A stretch of DNA of 64,000 nucleotides from Synechococcus sp. MVIR-18-1 (GTDB lineage: Bacteria > Cyanobacteriota > Cyanobacteriia > PCC-6307 > Cyanobiaceae). Shown one piece after another: positions 36,377-45,324 of the stretch. The stretch lies in NCBI RefSeq assembly GCF_014279835.1, contig NZ_CP047942.1, forward strand, positions 1,612,001 to 1,676,000, given 5' to 3'. Under the pieces are notes generated by a model that saw nothing but the letters and a program-made list of their open reading frames with translations, ran no database searches and had not been told where the DNA came from. Position 1 is the first letter of the stretch. Every line of letters starts with the position of its first letter. A program made the translations under genes and the position numbers.

Positions 36377-36886
36377 ATGGCTTACACCATTTTTTTTGCA
36401 ACCTCCACAGGAAAGACTGAGGATGTTGCCGACAAACTCAAAGAGCTATTACCAGGTACAGAAAGCAAAGATGTAGACAGCATCGGATCTGCAGCAGAAC
36501 TGGCTGAAGCAGAGGCACTCATTTGCTGTGTTCCTACATGGAATACAGGGGCAGATGAAGGTCGCTCTGGTACTGCCTGGGATACTTATGCCGAAGAAAT
36601 ACCAAGCATGGATTTCAGCGGAAAATCAGTAGCAATTTTAGGCCTTGGAGATTCATCTTCCTATTCAGATTACTTCTGTGATGCAATGGAAGAGTTATAT
36701 ACTGCCTTCCTACAAGCCGGTGCAAAACTAATTGGAAAAGTACCAACAGACAGCTATACATTTGCAGAATCAAAAAGTGTGATTGACGGAAAATTTTGCG
36801 GCTTAGCAATTGACGAAGATAATGAGTCTGATTTAACAGATCAACGCCTAAGTGACTGGGTCAAACAAATAAATTTAGAAGCATAA
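36377..36886 (+). CDS. isiB: Flavodoxin
   Basis: This is a long-chain flavodoxin, 169 residues, an FMN electron carrier that can replace ferredoxin at photosystem I under iron limitation. The FMN phosphate-binding loop is TIFFATSTGKTEDVADKL near the N-terminus. The two FMN-stacking loops are CVPTWNTGADEGRSGTAWD and GLGDSSSYSDYFCDAM. Induction by iron stress is typical for the family; I did not identify a Fur box. A strong hairpin follows 10 bp after the stop. Neighbours include a TrxR-like flavoprotein and a ferredoxin. Confidence 0.94.
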   Translation: MAYTIFFATSTGKTEDVADKLKELLPGTESKDVDSIGSAAELAEAEALICCVPTWNTGADEGRSGTAWDTYAEEIPSMDFSGKSVAILGLGDSSSYSDYFCDAMEELYTAFLQAGAKLIGKVPTDSYTFAESKSVIDGKFCGLAIDEDNESDLTDQRLSDWVKQINLEA

Positions 36887-36896
36887 AAGCCAAAAC

Positions 36897-36923
36897 AAAA
36901 GGCGCCCACAATGAGCGCCTTTT
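36897..36923. terminator. Bidirectional rho-independent terminator
   Basis: A perfect 9-bp stem AAAAGGCGC/GCGCCTTTT with a 9-nt loop lies between the convergent flavodoxin and TrxR-like genes. The T-tract on the rightward strand and the complementary A-tract make it a terminator for both directions. Confidence 0.85.
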
Positions 36924-36928
36924 GTCTG

Positions 36929-37888
36929 TCATTTGTGGACCCAATCAACACGAAACTCAGTTCTAGAGTTTAGATATTTATCAATTGACATTGCAGCTAT
37001 ACAACCATCTGAGCACGCAACAACAGCCTGCTTAAAAGGGGTATTACGAATGTCACCTATAGCCCAAACACCTGGAACAGAAGTCATCATATTGTCATCC
37101 ACATCAACTCCACCATCGGCACGAAGTGGAATAAGTCCATGAAGGAAATCGGTGATCGGAAGCGTACCTGTAGAGTATAAAAAAGCTCCGGTAACATCCA
37201 AAGTAAAAGTTACCTTGTCTTTCATGGATTGAACTTTTGCAAAATTCAATCCAGCATCATTCCCGTGAATAGATAATAACTTAGTGCGTTCCCATTGCTT
37301 GACATTGGGAAGATCAGTGAGTAATTCAACCCGATTCGTAGATCGACTTGGTTTACCACTGGTAACCCAATGAACAGTGTTGGCGAATTTAGTAAGAACA
37401 AGTGCCTCATCAACGGCTTCTTGATTTGAACCATAAACCAAGACATCCTCATTGCGATAAAAAGCGGCATCACAGGTTGCACAGTAACTAACACCGCGAC
37501 CTAAAAACTCTTTTTCACCGGGAAGAGTCGATGTCCGACCCATCGCGCCAGTCGCTAAAACGATCGTACGAGAACGGAAGACACCTTCCGGTGTATAAAC
37601 AAGTTTATGCTCTCCAGACAAATCCAGACTAAAAACCTGAGCTCGTATATAGTTTGTTCCATAAGAAGTAGCTTGATCTCTCATCATATCAAGCAGATCA
37701 GACCCAGAAATCTCATTAGAGACACCCGGATAATTAGCAATTTTATGGGTAATAGCTAAAGCCCCTACAGATTTATTTTTGTCTAAGATATAGGTCTTCA
37801 AGGATGACCTTGATGTGTAAAGAGCACAAGAACAACCAGCCGGACCACCACCAATAATCAAAACATCGGTATCAATAAACTCTGTCAT
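36929..37888 (-). CDS. Thioredoxin-reductase-like flavoprotein with degenerate NADPH site
   Basis: This 319-residue protein is built like bacterial thioredoxin reductase. FAD binding is TDVLIIGGGPAGCSCALYTS at the N-terminus, the redox pair is CATC in VSYCATCDAAFY, and the C-terminal FAD motif is VWAIGDIRNTPFKQ. The NADPH domain is changed. The expected GGGDSA reads YGSNQEAVDEAL, and the expected HRRxxxR reads VTSGKPSR. Such loss is described for cyanobacterial flavin disulfide oxidoreductases that do not use NADPH (DDOR type, with a second flavin, and ferredoxin-linked forms). Flavodoxin and ferredoxin genes lie on either side. The electron donor is inference. Confidence 0.82.
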   Translation of the reverse strand: MTEFIDTDVLIIGGGPAGCSCALYTSRSSLKTYILDKNKSVGALAITHKIANYPGVSNEISGSDLLDMMRDQATSYGTNYIRAQVFSLDLSGEHKLVYTPEGVFRSRTIVLATGAMGRTSTLPGEKEFLGRGVSYCATCDAAFYRNEDVLVYGSNQEAVDEALVLTKFANTVHWVTSGKPSRSTNRVELLTDLPNVKQWERTKLLSIHGNDAGLNFAKVQSMKDKVTFTLDVTGAFLYSTGTLPITDFLHGLIPLRADGGVDVDDNMMTSVPGVWAIGDIRNTPFKQAVVACSDGCIAAMSIDKYLNSRTEFRVDWVHK

Positions 37889-38646
37889 GTTGAAATCTTT
37901 CTCGAAAGTGAACTATGAAATTGACTAGGGAAAACAGGTGAAAAAGAAGTTGGAATCATCTCAAGAAAAGAGTTGATCAAGCTTCCATACAGCCTGGGCT
38001 GAGTAAAGTGAGAAAAATGATGTCCCCCTGGCAATGAATAGAAGCGATCACCATTCTTCAAATGAGGCTGCCAACGCAAAGAAGAATTCTGATCCACTAC
38101 AAAATCATCAGAACCATTAATGACCGACATGGGTATGTCAATCGAAGAAAGGTTAGGAAGAAGAGAATGAGAAGCAATTGAACCAGGTATGAAATCAGAA
38201 TCAAGACATTTTTCAAAAAAACCAGAAAGAGCTAAATTAGTTTGATTGAATTGTTTATCGAACAAAAGTGGCACAATATGGGACAAAATAGAAGATCTTG
38301 AGCAGGGTAATTTTCGTCTCATTTCCAAGTAATGACTCGACCATTGATTAGTAGAGATTGGGTCTACAGAAATCAAGGTGAGAGACCCAAATAATGTTGG
38401 GAATTGACGCGCAAATAACGAAGCAATAGTGCCACTAAGCCCATGTGCTACAACATGAGGGGGTGAATCTAATTCATCAACAGTTTCCCTAAGAAAATCA
38501 AAAATTGTTGACAATGAACAGATCTCATCAAGATCATGCTGAAAAGACCAACGGCGTACATGCCTTGACTGACTTAAAATGCAAGCAAGCTTCTTATTAA
38601 AGCAAAAAACAGAAGGCTGCAAATCAATCCAAAAAATTGATGACAT
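37885..38646 (-). CDS. Alpha/beta-hydrolase-like protein
   Basis: This 253-residue protein has an alpha/beta-hydrolase fold. HVVAHGLSGTIASLFARQF carries the nucleophile elbow with Gly-Leu-Ser-Gly and Thr in place of the last Gly. VINGSDDFVVD holds the candidate acid, and LPGGHHFSHFTQPRLYG the catalytic His. The gene overlaps the start of the TrxR-like gene by 4 bp (ATGA), so the two are translationally coupled and may act together. Substrate unknown. Low GC, like the rest of this island. Confidence 0.65.
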   Translation of the reverse strand: MSSIFWIDLQPSVFCFNKKLACILSQSRHVRRWSFQHDLDEICSLSTIFDFLRETVDELDSPPHVVAHGLSGTIASLFARQFPTLFGSLTLISVDPISTNQWSSHYLEMRRKLPCSRSSILSHIVPLLFDKQFNQTNLALSGFFEKCLDSDFIPGSIASHSLLPNLSSIDIPMSVINGSDDFVVDQNSSLRWQPHLKNGDRFYSLPGGHHFSHFTQPRLYGSLINSFLEMIPTSFSPVFPSQFHSSLSRKIST

Positions 38647-38717
38647 GCGTTAATGATGCTTTTACAATAATGCCGTAATAGCGGCTATGACTCGAGTGAA
38701 GAGGCACCGAAATAAGG

Positions 38718-38936
38718 TTAATATGTTACAAAGGAATCAGGCGAATGATCACCATTCATCACAGGAATAACTTGAATGACTCCTTGCCTTACCTTTAATT
38801 CTAATGTAGAAATTAATCGATATTCAGCATTGTCCGCTGTTTTCTTTAAAAAAGAAAGCGCATTCAATGCAGAGAGAGGAATCACCATAGAAGTGACTGC
38901 TTCAAGATAGATTGCAACAATAGATGAAATTTTCAT
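38718..38936 (-). CDS. Small hypothetical protein
   Basis: This 72-residue product starts at ATG 38936. Its first half is hydrophobic (SIVAIYLEAVTSMVIPLSAL), followed by FLKKTADNAEYRLISTLELK and a short beta-rich tail ending DHSPDSFVTY. I recognise no family. It sits between the hydrolase and ferredoxin genes, all on the minus strand, within an AT-rich region. It could be a small membrane-associated protein. Evidence is limited to length, strand and context. Confidence 0.45.
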   Translation of the reverse strand: MKISSIVAIYLEAVTSMVIPLSALNALSFLKKTADNAEYRLISTLELKVRQGVIQVIPVMNGDHSPDSFVTY

Positions 38937-39016
38937 GGAATAGAAGCAGGAGAGGGGGCGTAATTAGAAGCCAATGAAATAGTGAGTCAATTAGAAGTGA
39001 TCGCAGAAAGAAGGCA

Positions 39017-39313
39017 TCACCAAAGTTCTTCTTCACAATCAGTCTTGACGATCAAATCAGAAGTGGCATATGATACACATAAGAGTGCATATTTATCTTT
39101 AATTTGTTCCTCGTCTAGAAAACTTTGATCACTCTGATCTAATGTTCCTTGAATCAACCGGCCTACGCATGAACTACATGCGCCAGCGCGACATGAGTAC
39201 GACATATCAATACCCGCTTGCTCTGCAGCATCCAGAATATATTCATCATCAGGACATTGAAATGACACCTCTCCTTGAGGAGTCATTAGCTGAACATTAA
39301 AAAATGTCATCAC
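39017..39313 (-). CDS. Plant-type 2Fe-2S ferredoxin
   Basis: This is a 98-residue [2Fe-2S] ferredoxin. The cluster ligands are seen in [16 protein letters not shown] (three Cys) and YALLCVSYA (fourth Cys). The N-terminal sequence is [20 protein letters not shown]. It is more divergent than the main PetF (PetF usually has CRAGACSTCAGK and an acidic N-terminus), so it is likely a specialised paralogue. It could feed the nearby TrxR-like flavoprotein, but that is inference. Confidence 0.92.
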   Translation of the reverse strand: MMTFFNVQLMTPQGEVSFQCPDDEYILDAAEQAGIDMSYSCRAGACSSCVGRLIQGTLDQSDQSFLDEEQIKDKYALLCVSYATSDLIVKTDCEEELW

Positions 39314-39494
39314 AAGAATAGTCCAACAATTACTTTATTACATTCATCAATGAATTCGAAACAACGATTGGCCCATAATGTATCATAAAGCACTTCTAGC
39401 TCAACAACGGTAACAGTCAGTCCGACAATTAGACGCCCTATTCCTCCTTAAAAGGTGCTCAAAGAGATTAATCTGATAGAACGGAGAAGATCAT

Positions 39495-39526
39495 CCTATC
39501 AATCAGAAATGGATCTGATTGATAGC
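39495..39526. promoter_or_regulatory. 12-bp perfect inverted repeat upstream of small HTH gene
   Basis: The arms CTATCAATCAGA (39496-39507) and TCTGATTGATAG (39514-39525) are perfect complements with a 6-nt spacer. The element ends 24 nt before the ATG of the HTH gene and just upstream of its GAGGAG ribosome-binding site. Its placement suits an operator, possibly autoregulatory, or an mRNA leader hairpin. Confidence 0.6.
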
Positions 39527-39549
39527 CTTGAGGAGTAAATTAAATCACT

Positions 39550-39762
39550 ATGAAAGAAGAAAGATTCTCTCGTTTTCTTGGTTCAGCCAGCGGATGGAGA
39601 TCCAAGCGCCTAAGGCTTGCAATCGCCCTAAGGAAGCAAGGATGGTCATATCAGCAAATAGGAGATCACCTAAGTACAACCCCACGCTCGATAGGAAGAG
39701 ATATCAAGTGCTTTGTTATTAAATCAAAAGAGAAGCTGGCCCTACAAATCCAAGCCACGTGA
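39550..39762 (+). CDS. Small helix-turn-helix protein
   Basis: This 70-residue basic protein contains a helix-turn-helix: RLAIALRKQGWSYQQIGDHL followed by the recognition-like helix TTPRSIGRDIKCFVI. It is preceded by a GAGGAG ribosome-binding site and by the 12-bp inverted repeat. Nothing in it suggests a ligand domain. A role as a small DNA-binding regulator, perhaps of its own promoter or of the neighbouring redox genes, is plausible but unproven. Confidence 0.6.
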   Translation: MKEERFSRFLGSASGWRSKRLRLAIALRKQGWSYQQIGDHLSTTPRSIGRDIKCFVIKSKEKLALQIQAT

Positions 39763-39829
39763 AAGCCTTAAAGTCAAAGCAATTCCCAACAAAAATACAA
39801 AGTCTTGTCATCCATCAGAGACGGGAGGA

Positions 39830-39985
39830 TTAGATACTTTTTTTCTGGACTTTTTTATTCATATCAGAATAAAGCTTATTCAATTGAGCATGATCCTCTG
39901 ATGTTGTGCGATTGATCCAATCTTCAAGGATCTGAGCAGACTCATCAAATCTAGATAAAAATGCAGCATCATCATAAATTCTCAT
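39830..39985 (-). CDS. Small ORF, 51 residues
   Basis: A short open frame on the minus strand from ATG 39985 to TAA 39830 encodes an acidic-then-basic, helical peptide (FLSRFDESAQILEDWINR, then LNKLYSDMNKKVQKK). Codon use looks coding and the frame is free of other overlapping genes, but I see no clear ribosome-binding site. It could be genuine, given the 400-bp spacing between the HTH gene and chpX. No homologue recognised. Confidence 0.4.
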   Translation of the reverse strand: MRIYDDAAFLSRFDESAQILEDWINRTTSEDHAQLNKLYSDMNKKVQKKSI

Positions 39986-40161
39986 CAAATGGCAATCAGC
40001 TATTTAGCAATCATCAACCACTTAAAAGCGAACATACATGCAAATGTTCCACAATGACTGCATTCTTTGATACGGAGAGTACAACGAAATGTAAGATTTA
40101 AAAATCAGCATCCCATGCTTTTAGGGTATTCACAGCAGATGATCTCTTTACATAATATTGA

Positions 40162-41304
40162 TTAGAGAAGAGCTCCTCGCTGACATCCCATCAACCGCTC
40201 AGACCATGATTCAGCGTAAGCACGATTGGCTTGTTGCTGATCAGCATCTGTCGTATCAAGGGGATGAGGCATGGTGCCTGAGATCGCACCATTCGTGACA
40301 CAAAACATCGATTTTTGAAAACTGATGCAGATCTGAACATGAACATCATGCATGCCCCTGCCATGCGACATGTACCAATCACTGAGCTCCTCAGGAAGAT
40401 TTCGGTACATGTCTTGCATGCACAAACTTGGAGGAATCCCCGCTCCCATGCTCGGGATGGGATCTGCGTACAAGGCTCCGTACTTGAAATCGCCGATGTC
40501 AGCTGAAATCTGTCGCGCCTGAGCGTTGTAGGACACAGTCCCAAGGAAGGGCATACCCCTAAAAAAGACAGCCTCCACGTAAGGCACCGCCACATCAACC
40601 AAAAATGTCAGTCCTGCCTCTGGTGGTAGAACCCAAACCTCTTCATTCCCCACCGTGACTTTGTAAGTCATCGGATCTCCAGCGGCAGCAACTAAACCAT
40701 CTCTGATGTGATGAACAGCATCATTAACAGACACAATTTCACCATTGCGATATTTACGAGACAGGTCAAGGAAGAGGTCACTCATCACCCGCCAAAACAG
40801 ACCAAGGGCATAAATGGTGGCCATCGATCGAATGGCCTCAGGCGCAAAGCCTGGATAAAGCCGATGCACCAATGCCAACAATGGATCCCTGCGACTTCGC
40901 AAAGCAATGATTTTCTGACAGGTCTCCAGAAAAGGCTCGGAATCGAAATAAGCATCCATTCCGCCAGTACCGTGCCAAAACATTGCTTTCTGGCAATACT
41001 CGGCATACTCAAAGTTGATGCGATCACCGCGAAGGTGCTGCCATAAGCGTTCAACACTGAAACCCTCGTGAAAGAATCGCATCACTGGAAATGGATTCAA
41101 AAGCTGAGTTTCGCCCTGATTCACAAGGTTGCGGCTGTAGGCATCAAGAACGATCCCGTAGCTATCGAGAACATTAACAATCTGGAGAAGATGATCAGGC
41201 GTATCAGCCAATAAAGGTTGGTCAGAAAGCAAGCGACGAATCAGCTCTTCACGATCAGGGAGGGTGGGAATTGTTGGGACATCAGTGATCTTGGAAGCAG
41301 TCAT
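40162..41304 (-). CDS. chpX: CO2 hydration protein ChpX (CupB)
   Basis: ChpX/CupB is the NDH-1(4)-specific subunit that converts CO2 to bicarbonate at the cytoplasmic side of the thylakoid NDH complex, driven by electron flow. The 380-residue protein contains characteristic blocks: NPFPVMRFFHEGFSVERLWQ, CQKAMFWHGTGGMDAYFDS, MSHGRGMHDVHVQIC and NGAISGTMPHP. His and Cys residues in these blocks may bind zinc. It overlaps ndhD4 by 4 bp and is the last gene of the leftward carboxysome/NDH unit, so both CO2 capture and fixation are encoded together. Confidence 0.9.
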   Translation of the reverse strand: MTASKITDVPTIPTLPDREELIRRLLSDQPLLADTPDHLLQIVNVLDSYGIVLDAYSRNLVNQGETQLLNPFPVMRFFHEGFSVERLWQHLRGDRINFEYAEYCQKAMFWHGTGGMDAYFDSEPFLETCQKIIALRSRRDPLLALVHRLYPGFAPEAIRSMATIYALGLFWRVMSDLFLDLSRKYRNGEIVSVNDAVHHIRDGLVAAAGDPMTYKVTVGNEEVWVLPPEAGLTFLVDVAVPYVEAVFFRGMPFLGTVSYNAQARQISADIGDFKYGALYADPIPSMGAGIPPSLCMQDMYRNLPEELSDWYMSHGRGMHDVHVQICISFQKSMFCVTNGAISGTMPHPLDTTDADQQQANRAYAESWSERLMGCQRGALL

Positions 41305-42809
41305 GAAAGTCCTCCTGTGATGGGTAAGAGCGCTAATTCGCTGAGACCTGTTGTTGCCGCCTGACTCATTCCAACCAAAAGATCTGGAGCAAGACCCAGG
41401 AGCAGCACGATGAAGGACAGTGCAATCGCCGGAAGCTGCTCATGGAGCGGCACAACGGAAAGAATGGTGGGATTAGAGACTCGGCCTGCAGCAATAGCCA
41501 AGCGTCCAAAGAAGGCTCGATTCACAAGCAACAAGAAATACACAGCTGTCAAACCTGACCCCACCATGCAAAGCAAAGTGGCGATTGGAAAGGGCTGAAG
41601 ACTTCCTCTGAAAACAAGGAATTCAGATATAAAACCTGCCATGCCTGGGATTCCAGCACTTGCCATCACACCCACAATCATCAGGGTTCCAGTGAGGGGT
41701 AAGCCACGCTGAGGATTAAGGAGTCCCCGAAGAACATTCAGATCTCTTGTGCCTGTTCGTTCATAAACAACACCTACAGCGAGAAAAAGGATCGCTGAAA
41801 TCAAACCGTGGCTCACCATTTGGAAGAGCGCACCGATCAAACCCAATGGCGTTGCAGCGGCAGCAGCAAGCAAGACGTATCCCATATGTCCCACAGAGCT
41901 GTAAGCCACCATGCGCTTCATATCCGATTGAGCAATTGCAGCTAAGGAGCCATACAGCACAGAAATCGCTGCCCAGAGAGCCAACCAGGGGGCTGCAACC
42001 TCCCAAGCCTCAGGGAAGAGACCCAGACAAAACCGCAACAACCCATAGGTCCCGAGCTTGAGGAGAACTCCTGCCAAAAGAACCGACACTGGAGTTGACG
42101 CTTCAGTGTGAGCATCAGGAAGCCAGGTGTGAAATGGAAAGAGAGGGATCTTGATCCCAAACCCGATCAACAGTGCCCCCATCAGCAACAATTGTGAGGT
42201 GAGACCCATCTCTCCCGACAAGATCGGTCGGATTCCAAAATCAACGCTTCCAGTGACGAGTGCAATCCCAAGGAATGCTCCCAAAATCAAGATCCCAGAA
42301 ACTGCAGTAACAATCAGAAACTTCGTGGACGCATAGGCTCGATTGGCACCACCCCAGATCGCGATCAAGAGCCAAAGCGGGATGAGTTCAAGCTCATAAA
42401 ACAAGAAAAAGAGCAAAAGATTTTGAGCTAAAAAGGCTCCATTGACAGCGCCACTGATGATTAATAAAAGCGCAAAATAAATTCTTGGACGATTCTCAAT
42501 CTTTCTCGATGCCACAGCTGCCACAAGACAGAGCACTGCATTCATCAAAACTAAAGGTAGGGAAATTCCATCGATCGCCAGGGAATAGTCGAGCCCAACA
42601 CTGGGAAGCCACGGCAATTGCTCCTGAAGCTGCAAGCCAGGGTTGCTCGGATCAAACCAGAACAGCACCGCAAAACTGGCAAGGCATTGAACGGAAAGGA
42701 TGACCAGGGTCAGACGTCTTAGTTGAGCTGGCGTTGATCCTTGAGGCCATAGGGACAGCAACAGAGCCCCGAGGAAAGGAATAACAAGTAGCAGGGTAAG
42801 AATCATCAT
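41301..42809 (-). CDS. ndhD4: NDH-1 subunit NdhD4
   Basis: This is a proton-pumping antiporter-like subunit (502 residues, about 14 helices) of the CO2-uptake form of NDH-1. Conserved features are LLLFFLFYELELIPLWLLI (with the key Glu), IKIPLFPFHTWLPDAHTEA with the broken-helix HxxxxD region, and KRMVAYSSVGHMGYVL. It is placed between ndhF4 and chpX, with only 4 bp to ndhF4. The D4 assignment rests on this context rather than on sequence alone. Confidence 0.9.
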   Translation of the reverse strand: MMILTLLLVIPFLGALLLSLWPQGSTPAQLRRLTLVILSVQCLASFAVLFWFDPSNPGLQLQEQLPWLPSVGLDYSLAIDGISLPLVLMNAVLCLVAAVASRKIENRPRIYFALLLIISGAVNGAFLAQNLLLFFLFYELELIPLWLLIAIWGGANRAYASTKFLIVTAVSGILILGAFLGIALVTGSVDFGIRPILSGEMGLTSQLLLMGALLIGFGIKIPLFPFHTWLPDAHTEASTPVSVLLAGVLLKLGTYGLLRFCLGLFPEAWEVAAPWLALWAAISVLYGSLAAIAQSDMKRMVAYSSVGHMGYVLLAAAAATPLGLIGALFQMVSHGLISAILFLAVGVVYERTGTRDLNVLRGLLNPQRGLPLTGTLMIVGVMASAGIPGMAGFISEFLVFRGSLQPFPIATLLCMVGSGLTAVYFLLLVNRAFFGRLAIAAGRVSNPTILSVVPLHEQLPAIALSFIVLLLGLAPDLLVGMSQAATTGLSELALLPITGGLS

Positions 42810-42813
42810 TAAT

Positions 42814-44658
42814 TCAGTTCAGCCACCAGCTCAGTGATGACAAAAGCAACACGATCGCCGCGATGACCGTTAAAAGATAGCTTTGGCTTCGACCACTAAT
42901 GCTCAACTTCAAGCCTTCAGCACTCTGAAGTGAGAATCGAGCAAGTCCATGGAGAACTCCATCAACAACATTTCGATCGAAGCTATAAGCAAGCTTTGAG
43001 AATAAGGCCACTACATTAACGATCGTCAAGCGATAGAACCTCTCTGTATAAAAATCATTTTCAAGAAGGTCCTGGATCCAACGCAGCACGGGATTGAGAG
43101 ATCGAGACCAGGCTTTGTTGAGGGGGATGAAAGCTCCTACCAACAAGCCAATCAAACCACTCCCCACCACAACACCAGCAGCCCACAGAGGGAACGCAAG
43201 CAAACCATCCAGAGACTCCAGGCGAATCAACAACAGCGGAGTTAAGACAACGATGACGGCAAGAGACACCATCGGGAAGGCCATCTGCCAGTTCACCTCT
43301 GCCGCTCGACGCGTCTTTGTTAGGGAGCGGCCAAGAAAAACCTGTCGGTAAATCCTGGTGAGATTGAGGGCGGTTAGCGCATTGGTGAGAAGGAAAACTG
43401 GTACAAAAATCACTGAGCGAGCTCCCACTAACTCAACGGCTTGCGCCAGGCAAAGGAATCCCCCAAGGGGGAGAAGACCCACAAGCCCCGCACTTCCCAC
43501 CAAATAAGAACCAGTTGTGGCAGGCATTCTCCCGCCAAGGCCACCAAGCTCAGTGATGTCCTGGCAATTCGTGGAAGCAATCACGCCACCCACACTCATC
43601 GAAAGCAGTGCCTTCGAGACAGCATGGGCAAACAGGAGCAGCAGGGCCAGTACGGGCACCTGCAAAGAAATCGCGATGAAAACAAGCCCGAGATAAGCAG
43701 TTGTGGAATACGACAGCGTGCGTTTGATATCCACCTGAGCAATCGAGACCAGAGACCCCCCAATCGCACTAATCGTTCCAATCACCTGGAGAACAACGAG
43801 TGTGACGGGCGCGTTCTGCAGCAGAGGCATCACCTTCAGCAAAACAAGAGCACCGCAGGTCACAACCACAGAGTTCCGAAGAATCGAGGCTGGGTTAGGA
43901 CCTTCCATGGCTTCATCAAGCCAGAGATGCATTGGGAATTGGGCGCACTTACCCGTTGGGCCAGCAATCAGGCCTAGCCCGAGCAATGTTGCCGCAAGTG
44001 GACTGATTGTGTCTGCAGCAGACCAGGCATAGAGGTCGTCAAAGCTGGTGACACCCGACCACGTTGCTAGGGCAACCATCCCCATCAAGAGCATCACATC
44101 ACCAACGCGCTTGGTGAGGAATGCATCCCTTGCTGCAGTCACCACGAGGGGTTGGGCGTACCAGAACCCCACCAAGAGGTAGGTCGAGAGCGTGAGCATT
44201 TCCAGCAGGAAATAGCTCTGGAACAAGGAGTCGCTCAAAACAACCCCGGACATCGCCCCCTCGAAGAAGCCCAGCAATGCAAAGAACCTGGCTAACGCCC
44301 ACTCCTTATCGAGATAGCCAAGGGAATACAACTGAGAGAAGAAACTCAAACCAGTGATCAGCTCAAGAGCAGACACATTGGTGAGAGAGAGGCTGAAGCT
44401 GATCTCAAGATTGAGATCAGCCACGTTGAGCCATGGAAACGTCAGAAGGGTGGGTCCACCTGCCATAACGTCGCGCAGCACAAGGCTTCCATGGATGAAA
44501 GCAAGCAATGTGAGCAGGATGTTGAGGTAGGCCGCAGGGCGATGGGAATCACGACGAAAGACCCCCAAAGCCCAAGGCAGTGAAACCAACATCCCGGCGA
44601 ACCCATAGAGCGGGATCAACCAGGCGGTTTGCAGAGGCAGCGTTGCAGCTGAAATCAA
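42814..44658 (-). CDS. ndhF4: NDH-1 subunit NdhF4
   Basis: This is an antiporter-like membrane subunit of 614 residues with 15-16 helices, homologous to NuoL. It contains FFEGAMSGVVLSDSLFQSYF, AGPTGKCAQFPMHLWLDEAM (a proton-translocation motif), SIAQVDIKRTLSYSTTAYLG and a C-terminal amphipathic segment. With NdhD4 and ChpX it makes the constitutive low-affinity NDH-1(4) CO2-uptake module in cyanobacteria. The gene follows csoS1E after an 80-bp gap. Confidence 0.9.
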   Translation of the reverse strand: MISAATLPLQTAWLIPLYGFAGMLVSLPWALGVFRRDSHRPAAYLNILLTLLAFIHGSLVLRDVMAGGPTLLTFPWLNVADLNLEISFSLSLTNVSALELITGLSFFSQLYSLGYLDKEWALARFFALLGFFEGAMSGVVLSDSLFQSYFLLEMLTLSTYLLVGFWYAQPLVVTAARDAFLTKRVGDVMLLMGMVALATWSGVTSFDDLYAWSAADTISPLAATLLGLGLIAGPTGKCAQFPMHLWLDEAMEGPNPASILRNSVVVTCGALVLLKVMPLLQNAPVTLVVLQVIGTISAIGGSLVSIAQVDIKRTLSYSTTAYLGLVFIAISLQVPVLALLLLFAHAVSKALLSMSVGGVIASTNCQDITELGGLGGRMPATTGSYLVGSAGLVGLLPLGGFLCLAQAVELVGARSVIFVPVFLLTNALTALNLTRIYRQVFLGRSLTKTRRAAEVNWQMAFPMVSLAVIVVLTPLLLIRLESLDGLLAFPLWAAGVVVGSGLIGLLVGAFIPLNKAWSRSLNPVLRWIQDLLENDFYTERFYRLTIVNVVALFSKLAYSFDRNVVDGVLHGLARFSLQSAEGLKLSISGRSQSYLLTVIAAIVLLLSSLSWWLN

Positions 44659-44738
44659 GAGAAACGGGGCGGTTGCGCCGTTGAAGAGGAATGTTGGGCC
44701 GGGAATCTAAACGGAGTTGAACAGAGGTGACGTATTGC

Positions 44739-45278
44739 TCACATCCGCCGCGTCACGTTCGTACATGAGAGAGCTGGTTCCACTTCATCGTGAGGACGAG
44801 CAATGATGTGTGCCGCAACAAGGCCGTCTCCAACCCGTTCACAGGCATCAGCACCTGCGCGCACGGCAGCATTCACCGCTCCGGTCTCTCCACGCACCAT
44901 CACCGTGACGTATCCACCGCCGACGTATTCACGACTGATCAGCTGCACCTCTGCAGCTTTCGTCATTGCATCAGCTGCCTCAATGGCAGGCACCATGCCT
45001 CTGGTCTCAATCATGCCAAGGGCGATACCAAACGGACGTCTCGGAGAAGGGCTCGCAGAAGCCTGAAGGGAGGACCCTTTTCCACTGCCTCCACTTGGTG
45101 GTGTCCGTCGGGAGGTGCTGCGAGCAGGGGAGCTCGCTACAGGAGCAGAAGCGCTCTCGACAGGCTTCACATCAACGGTGGCTTTCGCAGCGGCTGAAGT
45201 GGGGGTAGCGGCTTTATTCGTTGGGGTTGATGCGGCGGAGTCGGCGCTGGAACGACGACGGGGTGAAGGGGTGGCCAT
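44739..45278 (-). CDS. csoS1E: CsoS1E, shell hexamer protein with long N-terminal extension
   Basis: This is a 179-residue bacterial microcompartment (BMC-H) shell protein. The BMC domain (about residues 83-172) is nearly identical to CsoS1A: I count six substitutions in 87 aligned residues. Many codons differ silently between the two genes. Before it lies an unordered 80-residue N-terminal extension rich in Ser, Ala, Thr, Pro and Arg (SPRRRSSADSAASTPTNKAA), which is the hallmark of CsoS1E. It is likely a minor hexamer with an interaction tail. It is placed 46 bp after csoS4B. Confidence 0.85.
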   Translation of the reverse strand: MATPSPRRRSSADSAASTPTNKAATPTSAAAKATVDVKPVESASAPVASSPARSTSRRTPPSGGSGKGSSLQASASPSPRRPFGIALGMIETRGMVPAIEAADAMTKAAEVQLISREYVGGGYVTVMVRGETGAVNAAVRAGADACERVGDGLVAAHIIARPHDEVEPALSCTNVTRRM

Positions 45279-45324
45279 TGGACGGATTGGGTTGAGGTGG
45301 GACGGAGAGCAGAACGTGAATTAG

